Shown: positions 1 through 10,623, numbered from the stretch's first letter. The stretch: DNA of 64,000 bases from Aphanomyces cochlioides (GCA_019828595.1 JAHQRK010000008.1:124001-188000), one strand, 5' to 3'. Made by a program: numbers and translations. Notes: a model not told the origin generated them from the letters alone.

Positions 1-521
1 CCTCTCAAAATTTATTTACCAGAAAGACATTCCTCTGTGGATGTATCTCATGAAAATTGTACTCGAACAGTAAAACTAGCAATCATCCATCAAATCGCCT
101 GTCACCCGTTTCTACGCAGTGCAAACACCAGTATTTTTATGTAATTAACACATACGCTCTAAAAAAACAAGTTGTGGTTGATTCCTGGCTTCGAGCTACA
201 CAAAGTATAACTGTTTTGCAAAGAGACGCATATTAGTTGGGTTTGGTGCGATCTCAAAGATGTTGTTGTATTTGGCAAACATACCGAATAATTGATCCAT
301 TTGTTATTCCTTCCTAGCTTTTGTACATATTCGTATGGATTTGACCTCTAGAAATGTTTGACATACTACAAAGGTACTCCCAAAAATTTACAACCATCAA
401 GGAGTAGGTTCATTGTTGAAAAGAATAAATTCTATCCTTGAATGGATTCAAATCGATGAGATTTTCAATAAGTGTGTATTCGTGTGTTTTTGACCATGTG
501 TGTAGGAAAGTATCATGTGAA

Positions 522-593
522 GCCCTTATAGCTCAGTGGTAGAGCACCCGCTTAGTAAGCGGAAGGTCCGCAGTTCAATCCTGCGTGGGGGCA
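522..593 (+). tRNA. tRNA-Thr (anticodon AGT), copy 1
   Basis: A 72-nt cloverleaf can be folded by eye. The acceptor GCCCTTA pairs with TGGGGGC (with G-T pairs) and is followed by discriminator A. The D arm is GCTC...GAGC, and the anticodon stem CCGC/GCGG encloses the loop TTAGTAA, giving anticodon AGT. The T arm is CGCAG-TTCAATC-CTGCG. U33 is kept and CCA is not encoded, as expected for a eukaryote. The internal A box (TAGCTCAGTGG) and B box (GTTCAATCC) form the RNA polymerase III promoter. Anticodon AGU (inosine after editing) reads ACU/ACC threonine codons. Confidence 0.95.
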
Positions 594-600
594 AAACTTC

Positions 601-604
601 TTTT
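601..604 (+). terminator. RNA polymerase III T-run terminator, copy 1
   Basis: A TTTT run begins eight bases after the tRNA end, and a second run of five T's follows at 608-612. Both are typical Pol III stop signals. The same signals recur 649 and 1298 bp downstream, at 1250 and 1899. Confidence 0.75.
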
Positions 605-1170
605 GCCTTTTTCTCTTGTTTACACTCGACCTGCAGTTCATCCACTTGACCTCTCAAAATTTATTTACCAGAAAGACATTCCTCTGTGGATGTATCTCAT
701 GAAAATTGTACTCGAACAGTAAAACTAGCAATCATCCATCAAATCGCCTGTCACCCGTTTCTACGCAGTGCAAACACCAGTATTTTTATGTAATTAACAC
801 ATACGCTCTAAAAAAACAAGTTGTGGTTGATTCCTGGCTTCGAGCTACACAAAGTATAACTGTTTTGCAAAGAGACGCATATTAGTTGGGTTTGGTGCGA
901 TCTCAAAGATGTTGTTGTATTTGGCAAACATACCGAATAATTGATCCATTTGTTATTCCTTCCTAGCTTTTGTACATATTCGTATGGATTTGACCTCTAG
1001 AAATGTTTGACATACTACAAAGGTACTCCCAAAAATTTACAACCATCAAGGAGTAGGTTCATTGTTGAAAAGAATAAATTCTATCCTTGAATGGATTCAA
1101 ATCGATGAGATTTTCAATAAGTGTGTATTCGTGTGTTTTTGACCATGTGTGTAGGAAAGTATCATGTGAA

Positions 1171-1242
1171 GCCCTTATAGCTCAGTGGTAGAGCACCCGC
1201 TTAGTAAGCGGAAGGTCCGCAGTTCAATCCTGCGTGGGGGCA
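1171..1242 (+). tRNA. tRNA-Thr (anticodon AGT), copy 2
   Basis: This is the second tandem copy, 649 bp after the first and with no visible base change in tRNA or flanks. It has the same cloverleaf, A and B boxes, and TTTT stop at 1250. Confidence 0.95.
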
Positions 1243-1819
1243 AAACTTCTTTTGCCTTTTTCTCTTGTTTACACTCGACCTGCAGTTCATCCACTTGACC
1301 TCTCAAAATTTATTTACCAGAAAGACATTCCTCTGTGGATGTATCTCATGAAAATTGTACTCGAACAGTAAAACTAGCAATCATCCATCAAATCGCCTGT
1401 CACCCGTTTCTACGCAGTGCAAACACCAGTATTTTTATGTAATTAACACATACGCTCTAAAAAAACAAGTTGTGGTTGATTCCTGGCTTCGAGCTACACA
1501 AAGTATAACTGTTTTGCAAAGAGACGCATATTAGTTGGGTTTGGTGCGATCTCAAAGATGTTGTTGTATTTGGCAAACATACCGAATAATTGATCCATTT
1601 GTTATTCCTTCCTAGCTTTTGTACATATTCGTATGGATTTGACCTCTAGAAATGTTTGACATACTACAAAGGTACTCCCAAAAATTTACAACCATCAAGG
1701 AGTAGGTTCATTGTTGAAAAGAATAAATTCTATCCTTGAATGGATTCAAATCGATGAGATTTTCAATAAGTGTGTATTCGTGTGTTTTTGACCATGTGTG
1801 TAGGAAAGTATCATGTGAA

Positions 1820-1891
1820 GCCCTTATAGCTCAGTGGTAGAGCACCCGCTTAGTAAGCGGAAGGTCCGCAGTTCAATCCTGCGTGGGGGCA
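1820..1891 (+). tRNA. tRNA-Thr (anticodon AGT), copy 3
   Basis: This is the third tandem copy, again identical. It is the last tRNA in the array because copy 4 of the repeat ends before the tRNA portion. Confidence 0.95.
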
Positions 1892-2476
1892 AAACTTCTT
1901 TTGCCTTTTTCTCTTGTTTACACTCGACCTGCAGTTCATCCACTTGACCTCTCAAAATTTATTTACCAAAAAGACATTCCTCTGTGGATGTATCTCATGA
2001 AAATTGTACTCGAACAGTAAAACTAGCAATCATCCATCAAATCGCCTGTCACCCGTTTCTACGCAGTGCAAACACCAGTATTTTTAGGTCATTAACACAT
2101 ACGCTCTAAAAAAACAAGTTGTGGTTGATTCCTGGCTTCGAGCTACACAAAGTATAACTGTTTTGCAAAAAGACGCATATTAGTTGGGTTTGGTGCGATC
2201 TCAAAGATGTTGTTGTATTTGGCAAACATACCGAATAATTGATCCATTTGTTATTCCTTCCTAGCTTTTGTACATATTCGTATGGATTTGACCTCTAGAA
2301 ATGTTTGACATACTACAAAGGTACTCCCAAAAATTTACAACCATCAAGGAGTAGATTTTTCGACAAAAATTTCAAGTTTTTGTTTCAATCCAAAACTCAA
2401 ATTTGTCTGTTTTTCGGAAATCCTTTATTTTGGATTCCGGATGTTATCACCGGATAATTTGCTCCATTCATTCAAC

Positions 2477-2578
2477 ATGAGCGTCAGTCCCATGAGCACC
2501 GCCGAGTTCCTTGCTCTAGTGACAAGTGCTCTCGACCGATGTGGCGGTAATGTTGGTGAGTTCATGTCTTATTTATGA
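2477..2578 (+). CDS. Short orphan ORF or first exon, unknown
   Basis: This is a 33-codon ORF with ATG at 2477. It starts MSVSPMSTAEFLALV and contains an amphipathic stretch ending DRCGGNVGEF. A GTGAGT sequence near the end of the frame would make a good 5' splice site, so this may be the first exon of a gene whose remainder is missing: the DNA just downstream is occupied by the opposite-strand Myb-like pseudogene. Not recognised. It could equally be a chance ORF beside the truncated end of the tandem array. Confidence 0.2.
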   Translation: MSVSPMSTAEFLALVTSALDRCGGNVGEFMSYL

Positions 2579-2604
2579 ATGAATGTCAGTGTATATTTTT
2601 ATTG

Positions 2605-3296
2605 TTACTTTGGTTGTCTTTGGAGAAGTGCAAGTATCATTTCTTGCATTGCAGCGTGCTGCTCAGCCTGCTGTGTCGCTTGCTCTCTGTCAAATTCAAG
2701 ACGGTCTTGCATGAGTTGGACAAGTTTTGCCTCGTTTTCTTGTTTTTGCTGGATACCTCGTTGGATGGTGTCAAGCAGCGCGTTCGCGTCTGGAAACGAA
2801 GGCTTTGCGCGTTGCTTTTTCGGCTTGTTGTTGCTATCGCCTTGAATGATCTCTTTCATGGCCATTTGGCGCATGAGCAAGCCCGAGTTTTCGATGCCTT
2901 CGGCTTTGCGTTTAGCCCGCTCTTTCAGCGTTTCGGTTTGCGATGCATGGTCATCCATTCGGCTCTTGATATCAGTCAAAGTTGATCACGCTCGTTGTAT
3001 TCTTCCGTCGTACCAGACTTGCGCTTGGACCGCGTTTCATCGAGTTGGAAGCGCTTCAGCAGCAGGTCGAATCGAGCCCTGAGATTCGTTCCTTTCTTCG
3101 GCATATCAAAGTCTTGCCGCCGATTTAGGTCGTCGGCAATTCGTGACCACTTCTCCATGACGAAGCCATGGTCAGCCTCCCATGGCTTCTCATGAACAAC
3201 TTGACGGAGCAAGGCGATGTCGTGGCGGCACGCAAACTTGCCAAAGGATGGCTCGACATGTTCGGAGTCATGCGCTTCTTTGTCTTCTCTTGGCAT
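2605..3296 (-). pseudogene. Myb/SANT-like transposon accessory protein, frameshifted
   Basis: The N-terminal frame (start MPRED, stop near 2976) contains a Trp-spaced helix-rich block with HEKPWEADHGFVMEKWSRIA, like the SANT/Myb-like domain of oomycete Harbinger-associated DNA-binding proteins. The C-terminal frame (to 2605) is a Gln/Glu-rich coiled coil with motifs such as RGIQQKQENEAKL. The two frames meet at about 2976-2980 with a one-base offset, and the second has no ATG at its start, so one ancestral gene has been broken by a frameshift. No transposase of the same element is adjacent. Such proteins normally bind element termini and recruit a Harbinger transposase (family knowledge). Confidence 0.6.
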
Positions 3297-3413
3297 GACT
3301 TCTACACTGGTCAACACACAAGTGCTTTTTCAATACGGATATGTATTAAATGTACGGATACGACTTCTCTCCGAATCCCAACCAACGAACAAGTTTTCAG
3401 CTTTCGTCATGCA

Positions 3414-3436
3414 AAACCTGAAGTGAGTTCAGGTTT
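3414..3436. repeat. Short perfect hairpin
   Basis: AAACCTGAA (3414-3422) and TTCAGGTTT (3428-3436) are perfect 9-bp inverted arms around a 5-nt loop. The hairpin lies between the Myb-like pseudogene and the ankyrin gene. No function can be assigned. Confidence 0.4.
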
Positions 3437-3581
3437 CACTCCTCCTTCAGGAATAATGTTTTAGAGGTTTATCATTTTATAAAAGAAACCCAAAATGTGA
3501 ACCCAAAATTTGGTGCTTCGAAAACTCTCTATTATCGACAAAGGAGCATTTAAATGAAATAACGCCATTCATTCGCCTTCA

Positions 3582-4661
3582 TTATACTCGATGGGTAATT
3601 AGTCGTTGCTTTGCCGTCTCGACAAATTCCTCGTCTTGTTTGAATTTCGAGGTGATGATGGAAAAGAGTCGCGGATTGCAACGTGCTGGCTGAGCATTGA
3701 GGAGAAATTTCACCACATTCAAGTGTCCATTGCGAGCACTGCGTTCCAAACTGGCCATGGACCAATCTTCGCCTCGAACTGTGAAAAGAAATTTCACCAC
3801 TTCCAAATGCCCTCGTTCAATTGCCCCAGCCATGGCATCGCTTGAACAGCCTTCGAATCGATTTTCGTGCAAGAATTTAACAATTTCCAAATGCCCTTTC
3901 TGTGCCGCACTGTCCATAGCCCACATTGTACAGGCTTGGCGACAAGTCAGGTGCAAAAACCGAACCACTTCGAGATGGCCATTTCTCGCAGCTAAATCCA
4001 TGGCAAGCGTCGTACAATTGGCCTTCCCACACTCCCAAAGCCTCGCCAAAATGGCTAAATGCCCCATGGATGCAATTTTATCCACAGCTTGCTTGGTAAT
4101 GTAAATGTGTGGGCATGACAGCATTAGATTGAGCAATTCCATCGACGTCGTCAAGTCTCGCACGCTCCATGTGTCTGAAACACAATGCTGGATCAAGTAC
4201 TGAGCGAGTTCAACGCGGTTGGATCGAATTACATTGTGGAATGCTTCTTGTGTGTTGTTTTTGTATCCCAAATCCATCAAACAAACCATCGTTTCAACCT
4301 TGCAATTGGTGGATTTGTCTGTCGCCAAGCTCCAGAGATTGAACGGCAGGAGGTTTAAATTGCAAAACGACGCGACAATCTTGAGAAGCTCAATATCCCC
4401 ACAGACGACAGCTTGGAACGCAACAATCGGATGCATATACGCCAGACACGACATCAACTTGATAAGACTCGGCTGATCTGGGTGCTTCTCGCGCCACGAC
4501 AGGAAGACCAATCGCCGTTTTGCATCGACGTGGACGTCATTTCGTTGATTCTCGCGAAGACATGTCGTCTCTCTGTACAATGACTACACGACATCGTAGA
4601 GCCCAGGCTGGAACGCCGAAATGACGGCGATCACGTCCTTGGACAGAAGAACTTGCTCCAT
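3582..4661 (-). pseudogene. Ankyrin-repeat protein with in-frame TAG
   Basis: One frame of 359 codons runs from ATG 4661 to the stop at 3582. It opens MEQVLLSKDVIAVISAFQPG, closely like the N terminus of the ankyrin gene at 10.9-11.8 kb. After codon 25 it meets a TAG at 4584-4586 and then continues without shift. The C-terminal half carries degenerate ankyrin repeats of the pattern AARNGHLEVVRFLH, AQKGHLEIVKFLH and IERGHLEVVKFL. These are protein-interaction scaffolds, in oomycetes large and fast-turning families. Apart from the single stop the gene looks whole, so it is either a young pseudogene, a read-through case, or restarts at a downstream ATG. No intron explains the TAG. Confidence 0.75.
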
Positions 4662-5791
4662 CTTGTGTGAATTGAAAAATGGATCCGTTACAAATTGAAG
4701 GTCAAACCGTTACAACTTTCGCCAAATTGAAGGATCGACATCTTTGCTACATTTCCACGCCAAGTTTTCACTTTCTTTGCCGCGTCATAAGAGTTAAGCA
4801 CGATAAGCAGCTCTAAGATATGCGCCGCGAGCTCAGTACGATAGTGCTATTCTAATGGAGCAATTCACGTTCAAGTCACTTGCGCCACGTTTTTAGCAAG
4901 ATACCTGTAATAGGAGGGGTGTCACTCATACAAACTTCAAGTATAAATCTGTCTGACATGATCCCGCAATGAGCGGGCCGGCGGGAGGGTTTCTGAAATG
5001 TGATATCACGAAACCCGATATACGACCGGACGACCAGAGTTTTCTGAATCCGTGATATCATGGATACTCTGGTCGGCTATCATTTGATTGGATGAAAATA
5101 CATTGTCCATCAACTAAATTAACCAACAGGTGAGCTCTTAGTCTAAGAAAAAACAGCCTCAACAGGCAGCAACCTGCGTTCGCCTTCCTACGTTTCCTCT
5201 ACTGTAGTATCCGCAATTGACTTCATCACAGGGCCAAACATTACTGCCAATGACATGACAGTGAATGGAGCCCTTAGGGCATGGCAGATTCTTGTGCTCA
5301 ACCTGGAGACTTCATCCCGTAAAATACACTGCACAACTTTGTTCGAAATTATAATCAAACTTGCAATTAGAGTGAAGACGACGACCTCTTCCATCGCTAC
5401 AGATGGCATTGAAGACTACTTTTGGTGCTAGACCTGGCCAAAGAACACTCGCTACTGGGCTCCTGGAGCCCAGAAATCTCCAGCTCGTCTTTCTCTGGTA
5501 GAAATCCCTTCGCGCCATGAAATTCGCCAAAAGAACGTGTTCAATGAGAGCAAAAATCATCTCCAATGCACTATAGCGGGTAATTCACGTGACTGTGGTC
5601 CACAGTCGCTCAGGTTGTTAATAAGGTTAACTGTAAACTGATTGGAGGATACCACATGGCATATAGAACTTTGATTGGATAAAAGTAAATTAAGCTTGAC
5701 TATAATATGGTATAATTTAATCAAGTTAAAATTATATCCGACGGTCGAGATGGTCGGAATCCGACCATCTCGATGATCCCACACCGAAGTA

Positions 5792-7294
5792 CTGATTTCC
5801 CTCCGGTTTGGAAACGGTCACAACTCGATAATTTCTGAAACATTATAAGTATAGATTTTCGGAGTTTTTGGATGACGATCAAAGTTTCAAAATTTTGAAT
5901 TCATCGTTCACAATGACCAAGACAAGAATGACCATCCATGACAAGAACCTCCTCCGCTTGAGATGGAAGTCGCAACCGCACGGGACGTACACTGAGTTGG
6001 GAATATGGGCAGCACAAGAGTTTAAACTACTCAAACAGCCGACTAAGTCTGCAATATGCAAGATCCTGAAAAAGGGAGACTCTCAACGCTTTGATGCTAA
6101 GTCTAGAAAGAATGACAGCTCAGTGCGATTGCCGGAAATTGAAAGCGAATTAGCCAGTTGGGTCCTAAAATGTGAAGCTATCGGAGTCTCCATAACTGGA
6201 GACTTGATCAAACACCAAGCTTTCGAACTGTGCAACACGAGCGGCATACCGCCTTGCACGATGCTGGCCTTCTCGAACGGCTGGCTCGAAAAATTCCAGA
6301 AGAGACACGGCTTCAGCAACAAAATTCAGCACGGCGAAGCGCGTTCAGCATGCCTTGAAGCTGTGGACAAAGGCCGTCAAGCTATGATGAAAGCTACAGC
6401 GGGCTACTCCAAACATGATGATTTCAATATGGATGAGACATCGTACTTCTTTTCGTTGGCACCTCACCGCTCCATTACTCGTAATCGCCTGCCTGGCGTG
6501 AAGAAATCAAAGAAGCGAATCTCCATAGCTCTTACCACAAACGCGAACGGTTTGGAGATGATCGATCCACTCTTCATTGGCAATGCTCAGCGACCAAGAT
6601 GTTTCAAAGGCAAAAGCTGCAAAGATCTTGGGTTCAAATATGCTGCAAGTAAGAAGGCTTGGATGAACTCCACCATTTTCAAGTCTTACCTCAACGATCT
6701 CAACGACAAAATGGCTTCTCAAGGTCGCAAAATCTTGCTGTTGGTCGACAATGTATCCTCTCACAAAGTGGAGATCGACTTGACTAATGTTGAACTGAAA
6801 TTCCTGCCTCCTAACACAACTGCACACCTGCAACCTCTTGACGCCGGAATTATTGCTTCCTTCAAGGCAAAAATCAAGAAGAAGCAACTTGAGCATGCCC
6901 TAAAACAAGTCAACTGTGTGATATCTGGTGGCCAGGCCAAACTGTATGACGTACCGCTTCTCGATGCAATTCGTTGGGCTCGAGATGCTTGGAGAGAAGT
7001 GACACCATCGACAATATCAACTGCTGGGAGCGTGTTGGGATTCTTGATGATGGCTTGTCGACACTGAGTCATCAATTTGAGAATTGGAGTGTTGAGGACA
7101 ATGGTCTTACACTAGTGTAGTTGATTAACACAGTTCTTGCTTGATCTTGTTGACGATGTAGTGATGTTTCCACCATCAGAAATGAAGTCTCAATGAATGG
7201 TAAAGGAGCTTACCCCTTAAACTAATACCTTTAAAATTTTATATATCTAAACAATTAATGTTTTTCAGCCGTTTCCAAACGGGAGGGAAATCAG
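5792..7294 (+). mobile_element. pogo/Tigger-type DNA transposon
   Basis: The left end CTGATTTCCCTCCGGTTTGG and its inverse at 7269-7294 form 26-bp terminal inverted repeats with one mismatch. The element is flanked by TA at 5790-5791 and 7295-7296, the target duplication of Tc1/mariner/pogo elements. It carries one transposase ORF and is inserted inside the 4912-9781 element. Its right TA is shared with the start of the neighbouring MITE. Confidence 0.92.
5913..7120 (+). pseudogene. pogo/Tigger (DDE_1) transposase, near-intact
   Basis: From ATG 5913 the protein has an N-terminal pipsqueak-like helix-turn-helix and a CENP-B-like second DNA-binding domain (SNGWLEKFQKRHGFSN). The DDE_1 catalytic core follows, with FNMDETSYFF, LLLVDNVSSH and LQPLDAGIIASFK giving a DDD triad. 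The main frame stops at 7067, but a one-base shift near 7020 restores the family's usual tail (NCWERVGILDDGL) to a stop at 7120. Only the last ~35 residues are therefore lost. Catalytic residues are all present, so it decayed recently or may still be active. Cut-and-paste transposition at TA sites is the family's reaction. Confidence 0.88.
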
Positions 7295-7296
7295 TA

Positions 7297-7850
7297 CTAC
7301 TCTTGTCCGCATTATGAGCAACATTTGGATTACACAGTATTTGACACATTTGTTTTTGTATACTTCATTTGCGACACTGGGCACTATTTAGTGCCAACGT
7401 AGTTGATGAGAGCAAGATTGTCGTCAATAGCTGGTTGTTGGAGCTGTTAAGAGGTCTATTTAGCTTCACATAGACGGTATACAGCCCGTAGATCTGACAG
7501 GGTTCCTGTCTGATGATTAAATAGAGCTTGAGAAACTCAAACCTTACCTTTTAACAGCGTTTGTGCTGTGATGAACGTATTGTGTTTCCGAGCGGCAATT
7601 CTAGCTTGACCACAATGTAGTACAAAGTGTGCTTTACTTAATTACTCTCTCTCATAAGTCTAAGCTTCGTCTATTTGATGGCGCACATCATAATCTACTG
7701 GTCGTCAAATTTTTGGAAGATAAAAAAGTGTCCAATCAAAGCTCTTTTTCTGCTCTGTTTTATAAACCAATCAGCATCGATTTTACTGTAGAAACAGCCT
7801 TAATCCACCAATTATACCCCAAATGTTGCTGATATTATGGACCAGAGTAG
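7297..7850. mobile_element. 554-bp MITE, copy 1
   Basis: The terminal inverted repeats are about 32-34 bp: the left end CTACTCTTGTCCGCATTATG against the inverse of the right end, which finishes GGACCAGAGTAG at 7850. TA flanks lie at 7295-7296 and 7851-7852. A second copy lies in the opposite orientation at 53597-54183. A 67-codon ORF inside recurs in the other copy, but with an insertion, and is not a transposase. The TIR does not match any transposase-bearing element in the window, so the autonomous partner is elsewhere. Confidence 0.9.
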
Positions 7851-7861
7851 TACAGTGTATA

Positions 7862-9703
7862 TTGTCGGGGTCAAATGAAAACTCTCTTCAGTTAACTACC
7901 TATCTTGGTCAATATAGATCTGATTGACATGGAACTTGAAAATAAAAAAAATAGAGATCAATTGTGAAAATATTTTCTCTCACACCACACAAATCCAAGA
8001 ACTTCTGAACGGGATATGATGTTGTCTTCAATTTAGCCTAGTTGAAAAGTCATCAAGAAGTGGTTAGGGTTACGACCAAGATAAATGATTGGTAAAAAAA
8101 CAAAAATTCATGCACGAATATTTAATTTTAGAGTTAACGCATTACCGTCTTATTCAATTTCAGAGTTTTGCTCATCACCATCGCACGCTTCATCTTCGCC
8201 CAACAAAAGCGGAACGTCGGCATCCTCGTCTTCGCTGACGTCGTCCCCATAAGCCAAAGGTACCTCATCTAATGCAGCTGCGTACTTATCTTCAAACGAT
8301 TGAGCCTTCTTGTAGGCTTGAATCCACTGGTCCAATTTGCCCAAAATGCTCTTTCAAGCGCGATTGCATATCCACCATATTCTTGGACGGCCGCCTTGCC
8401 ATCTTCTGCTTTACCACTCCCCAAATGATCTCAATCGGTTGAAGCCCTGGGTGGTACGGTGGGGTAAAGTAAACGGAGTGGCCATGCTCAGCAGCGATGA
8501 CTTGCGATGCATACGAAGGAGTGTCACGATGCGACTTCACAAGAAGCAACAACTCGGCCTTGCAAATACGCTCGTCAAAGACGACGCCTCTCGAACGCAA
8601 CCACGCTTGAAGCCCATCTTTCCTTGTACGTCCATTTGGCTGAGGATTGAGAACTCTCTTGTGGTAAGCGGCACCATCCATGTGAATTATGCAGGAACCA
8701 TACTTGCGTTGTAGCGTGCCGCAAAGTTTTTCGAACCACAACTCAAATATCTCGGCATTGAAGTTGCCGTGATAATCTTCTTCATCGGCTGCATCGTCCC
8801 TGGAATCGTGGGTTTTCCTCTTCTTTGCTCGTTGAGACGGCCACATTTGCAAAGATCCATAGACCCAACTTGCCGACATCCGTCCTGACGCTGTTGCTTG
8901 GATGACGCCGGCACCAACAATACACATTCGTGGCCCCTTTCCACATGTTGTTTTCCTTTCCTTCGTTTGGTCGACCCATGTTTTGGACGGGGAGATATTC
9001 AGATTGCAATAGGATTCGTCCAGGAAAACTTCGGGTACGACAGGCATGTTAATCGCCGTACGATTTGCCAACTTTTTGCGTAGATAAACCGATCAGAAGG
9101 CTACATTGGCGTCTGTCTCGGCCAAGTAGAATCGCGACTTTCCTTTTTGGAACCTGTAGCCCATGCGGTGGAGTGTTCTGCGCATTGTACGTATGGAGAT
9201 GTCGACGTCAAACGCTTCTTTTAGCTCTTCTTGAATGATTTGAGCAGAAACGGGAAGGCACTGATTGTTTGCCGCCATGACGATGTCTCTTATCTCAGTT
9301 GTAAAGTCCGCTGCTGGAGAGCGTGGTCGGCGACCTCGAATGGGCTGTACGGTTTGGAACAAGGGGTCTTTGTTCCTGTTCCATTCTGTTATAACACGCT
9401 GCACTGTCCATGTGCTGAAACCGAGACAAGCTGCAACAGTGTCGCGAAGTTTGGGATGAGGGCCTTGCTTACGCGACCTTTCTTGAATAAAGTAGGCATG
9501 GGATTTGACGACCAGCAGCTTCTCGGCTGGGGAAAGGTAGTGTTTTTTCTCCATTACTTTTGCAAATGCAATGCTAAATTGACGACAGAAGTTGCTAAAG
9601 ATAGACCATTTAAAGGGCTCTTGTCCAGTCATTTTAGATTATCGAAATGATATTTATATTACATTTTGAATAGGCCGTGAGCGGTTTCATTTGGCCCCGA
9701 CAA
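7862..9703 (-). mobile_element. IS630/Tc1-like element, copy 1
   Basis: TTGTCGGGGTCAAATGAAA at 7862 and its near-perfect inverse ending 9703 (one mismatch) are flanked by TA at 7860-7861 and 9704-9705. The 1.84-kb element carries one minus-strand transposase reading frame and is nested inside the 4912-9781 element. Confidence 0.9.
8150..9632 (-). pseudogene. IS630/Tc1-like DDE transposase, disrupted
   Basis: From ATG 9632 the N-terminal ~170 residues form a helix-turn-helix region (LGFSTWTVQRVITEWNRNKD, then an RGRRPRSP linker and a winged-helix-like segment). The catalytic core carries FLDESYCN, IIHMDGAAYH and YHPGLQPIEIIWGVVK, the D-D-E signature of IS630/Tc1/mariner enzymes. The tail is acidic (GDDVSEDEDADV). 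Two lesions are visible: an in-frame TGA at about 9093-9095 and a one-base insertion in a G-run near 8338 that throws the acidic tail out of frame. The gene is otherwise full length. A homologue lies at 16.8-18.3 kb. Confidence 0.85.
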
Positions 9704-9876
9704 TAGTTAATCATGATTGTTTGACGATTTTTTAAATGTGATATCATAGATTCTCTGGTCGGCAAAAGTGACACCCCTCCTACCTGTAATGCAATTTCAA
9801 CTCTGCCGCTACTCTCCAAGCCGACTCTGCACTTTCTTCGACTCTTCAGCAATTGCTTGCAACGAATATTTAAAGC

Positions 9877-10299
9877 TTGAATGAAAGAATCTATCTAATC
9901 TATCGTTTATCTTGGTCAGGACGAGAACTGTATCAATGCGACTGCTTTTGGCATTTCAAACCTTGTGCCAGTTTGTGCCTTTTCGTGTCGAGACAGAGAA
10001 TAAAAAGATCTCAAAAACTTCTCAAACAATTGAAGGAAAGAAGGTCTAATGCTTACACAAGATGTACAAATCTCACAAGAACCTGTTACTGTAGAGAGGG
10101 AAATGCGCGCCACTGGACGGAATGCAGTTCGATGCGAAATAAAAACAAAGCCAATGCATACTTCAAACCTTCAAGTTCAACCCTAACAACTATTCCAATT
10201 AATGCGAAATCCATTACCAAACTCAAAGAGGGAAGAAAGCACACTCCATGGACTTTCATAGATGCATTGGCAAAGCATAACAGCATGAGTGAACGTTGA
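9877..10299 (+). pseudogene. Relic of the Cys/His small-protein family
   Basis: The open frame contains SNAYTRCTNLTR followed by ARHWTECSSMRNKNKANAYF. This parallels the family pattern YTYKxCTNxR...LHxLCExHRNKANALQK found in six intact genes downstream. The first Cys is lost, extra residues separate the conserved points, and the basic YATKRR run is missing. At DNA level the AACAAAGCCAATGCA stretch near 10145-10160 matches the AATAAAGCCAACGC of the intact genes. Best explained as a decayed paralogue, which makes it the western edge of the cluster. Confidence 0.5.
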
Positions 10300-10416
10300 A
10301 ACCCCCACCCCCCCAAGACAATATTTAACCCCTTATCACGTAGAGCCTAACCCCTACACCCCTAGAACCCTGAAGGGATTTGCTATGAATACTTTTGAAT
10401 ATTCTGACTATCGATT

Positions 10417-10623
10417 TCAGTCAGCTTCATTGATACCAAAGCTCTCCCATTCATCCAGAATACCAATTTGCACGGATCTCGGGTTCAACTGCTGAGACTT
10501 GATTGCTCGGACAGCATCTCGGTCCACGTTTTGACATTTTGGATTCGACAAGCAGTCTCTGTGTTGAAGAGTGTTGGTCGCTTTGTAGCAATGAACACCA
10601 ACAATTTGAGCAGTAAAGTACAT
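10417..10623 (-). pseudogene. Possible Fanzor/TnpB C-terminal fragment
   Basis: A 68-residue frame contains a Cys-spaced segment, CLSNPKCQNVDRDAVRAI. It resembles the terminal zinc-ribbon half and the RuvC-III motif (RDxNAAxNI-like) of TnpB/Fanzor proteins. Neither the first zinc half (CxxC) nor RuvC-I/II is present nearby, so it would be only a remnant. The resemblance is short and other explanations are possible. Confidence 0.3.

Larger units (their letters stand above)
1..2354. repeat. 649-bp tandem repeat array, 3.6 copies
   Basis: The unit starting at 1 restarts at 650, 1299 and 1948, an exact period of 649 bp. Copies 1-3 look identical by eye. Copy 4 (1948-2354) stops at unit offset 407, before the tRNA, and differs at only about four positions, for example near 1970, 2087, 2090 and 2169. 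Position 1 is already inside the array, so more copies may lie to the left. Near-perfect identity of the AT-rich spacers, not just the tRNA, implies recent unequal exchange or concerted evolution. Confidence 0.97.
4912..9781. mobile_element. Outer nested DNA transposon with 9-bp target duplication
   Basis: AGGAGGGGTGTCACT at 4912 is matched by its exact inverse ending at 9781. The flanks are identical 9-mers, ACCTGTAAT, at 4903-4911 and 9782-9790. Removing the three elements nested inside leaves roughly 965 bp with no recognisable transposase, so the outer element is probably non-autonomous. A 9-bp duplication suggests a Mutator-like element. A TA-only duplication (element starting GGAGGGG) is also formally possible, but it would leave the CCTGTAA match unexplained. 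A second, inverted subterminal motif (CTCTGGTCGGC near 5070-5080 and 9754-9763) occurs at both ends. Confidence 0.8.

Noticed and set aside
1..2354. CRISPR-like or rDNA array
   Set aside because: The unit is 649 bp, contains a tRNA, and the spacers are identical, so it is a tandem tRNA-gene array.
2575..2985. Plus-strand ORFs over the Myb-like pseudogene
   Set aside because: Antisense to the coiled-coil region; Leu/Cys-rich composition is the usual shadow of a Gln/Lys/Glu-rich gene.
7629..7832. 67-codon ORF shared by both MITEs
   Set aside because: It is conserved only because the whole element is conserved; it has an insertion in one copy and no coding motif.
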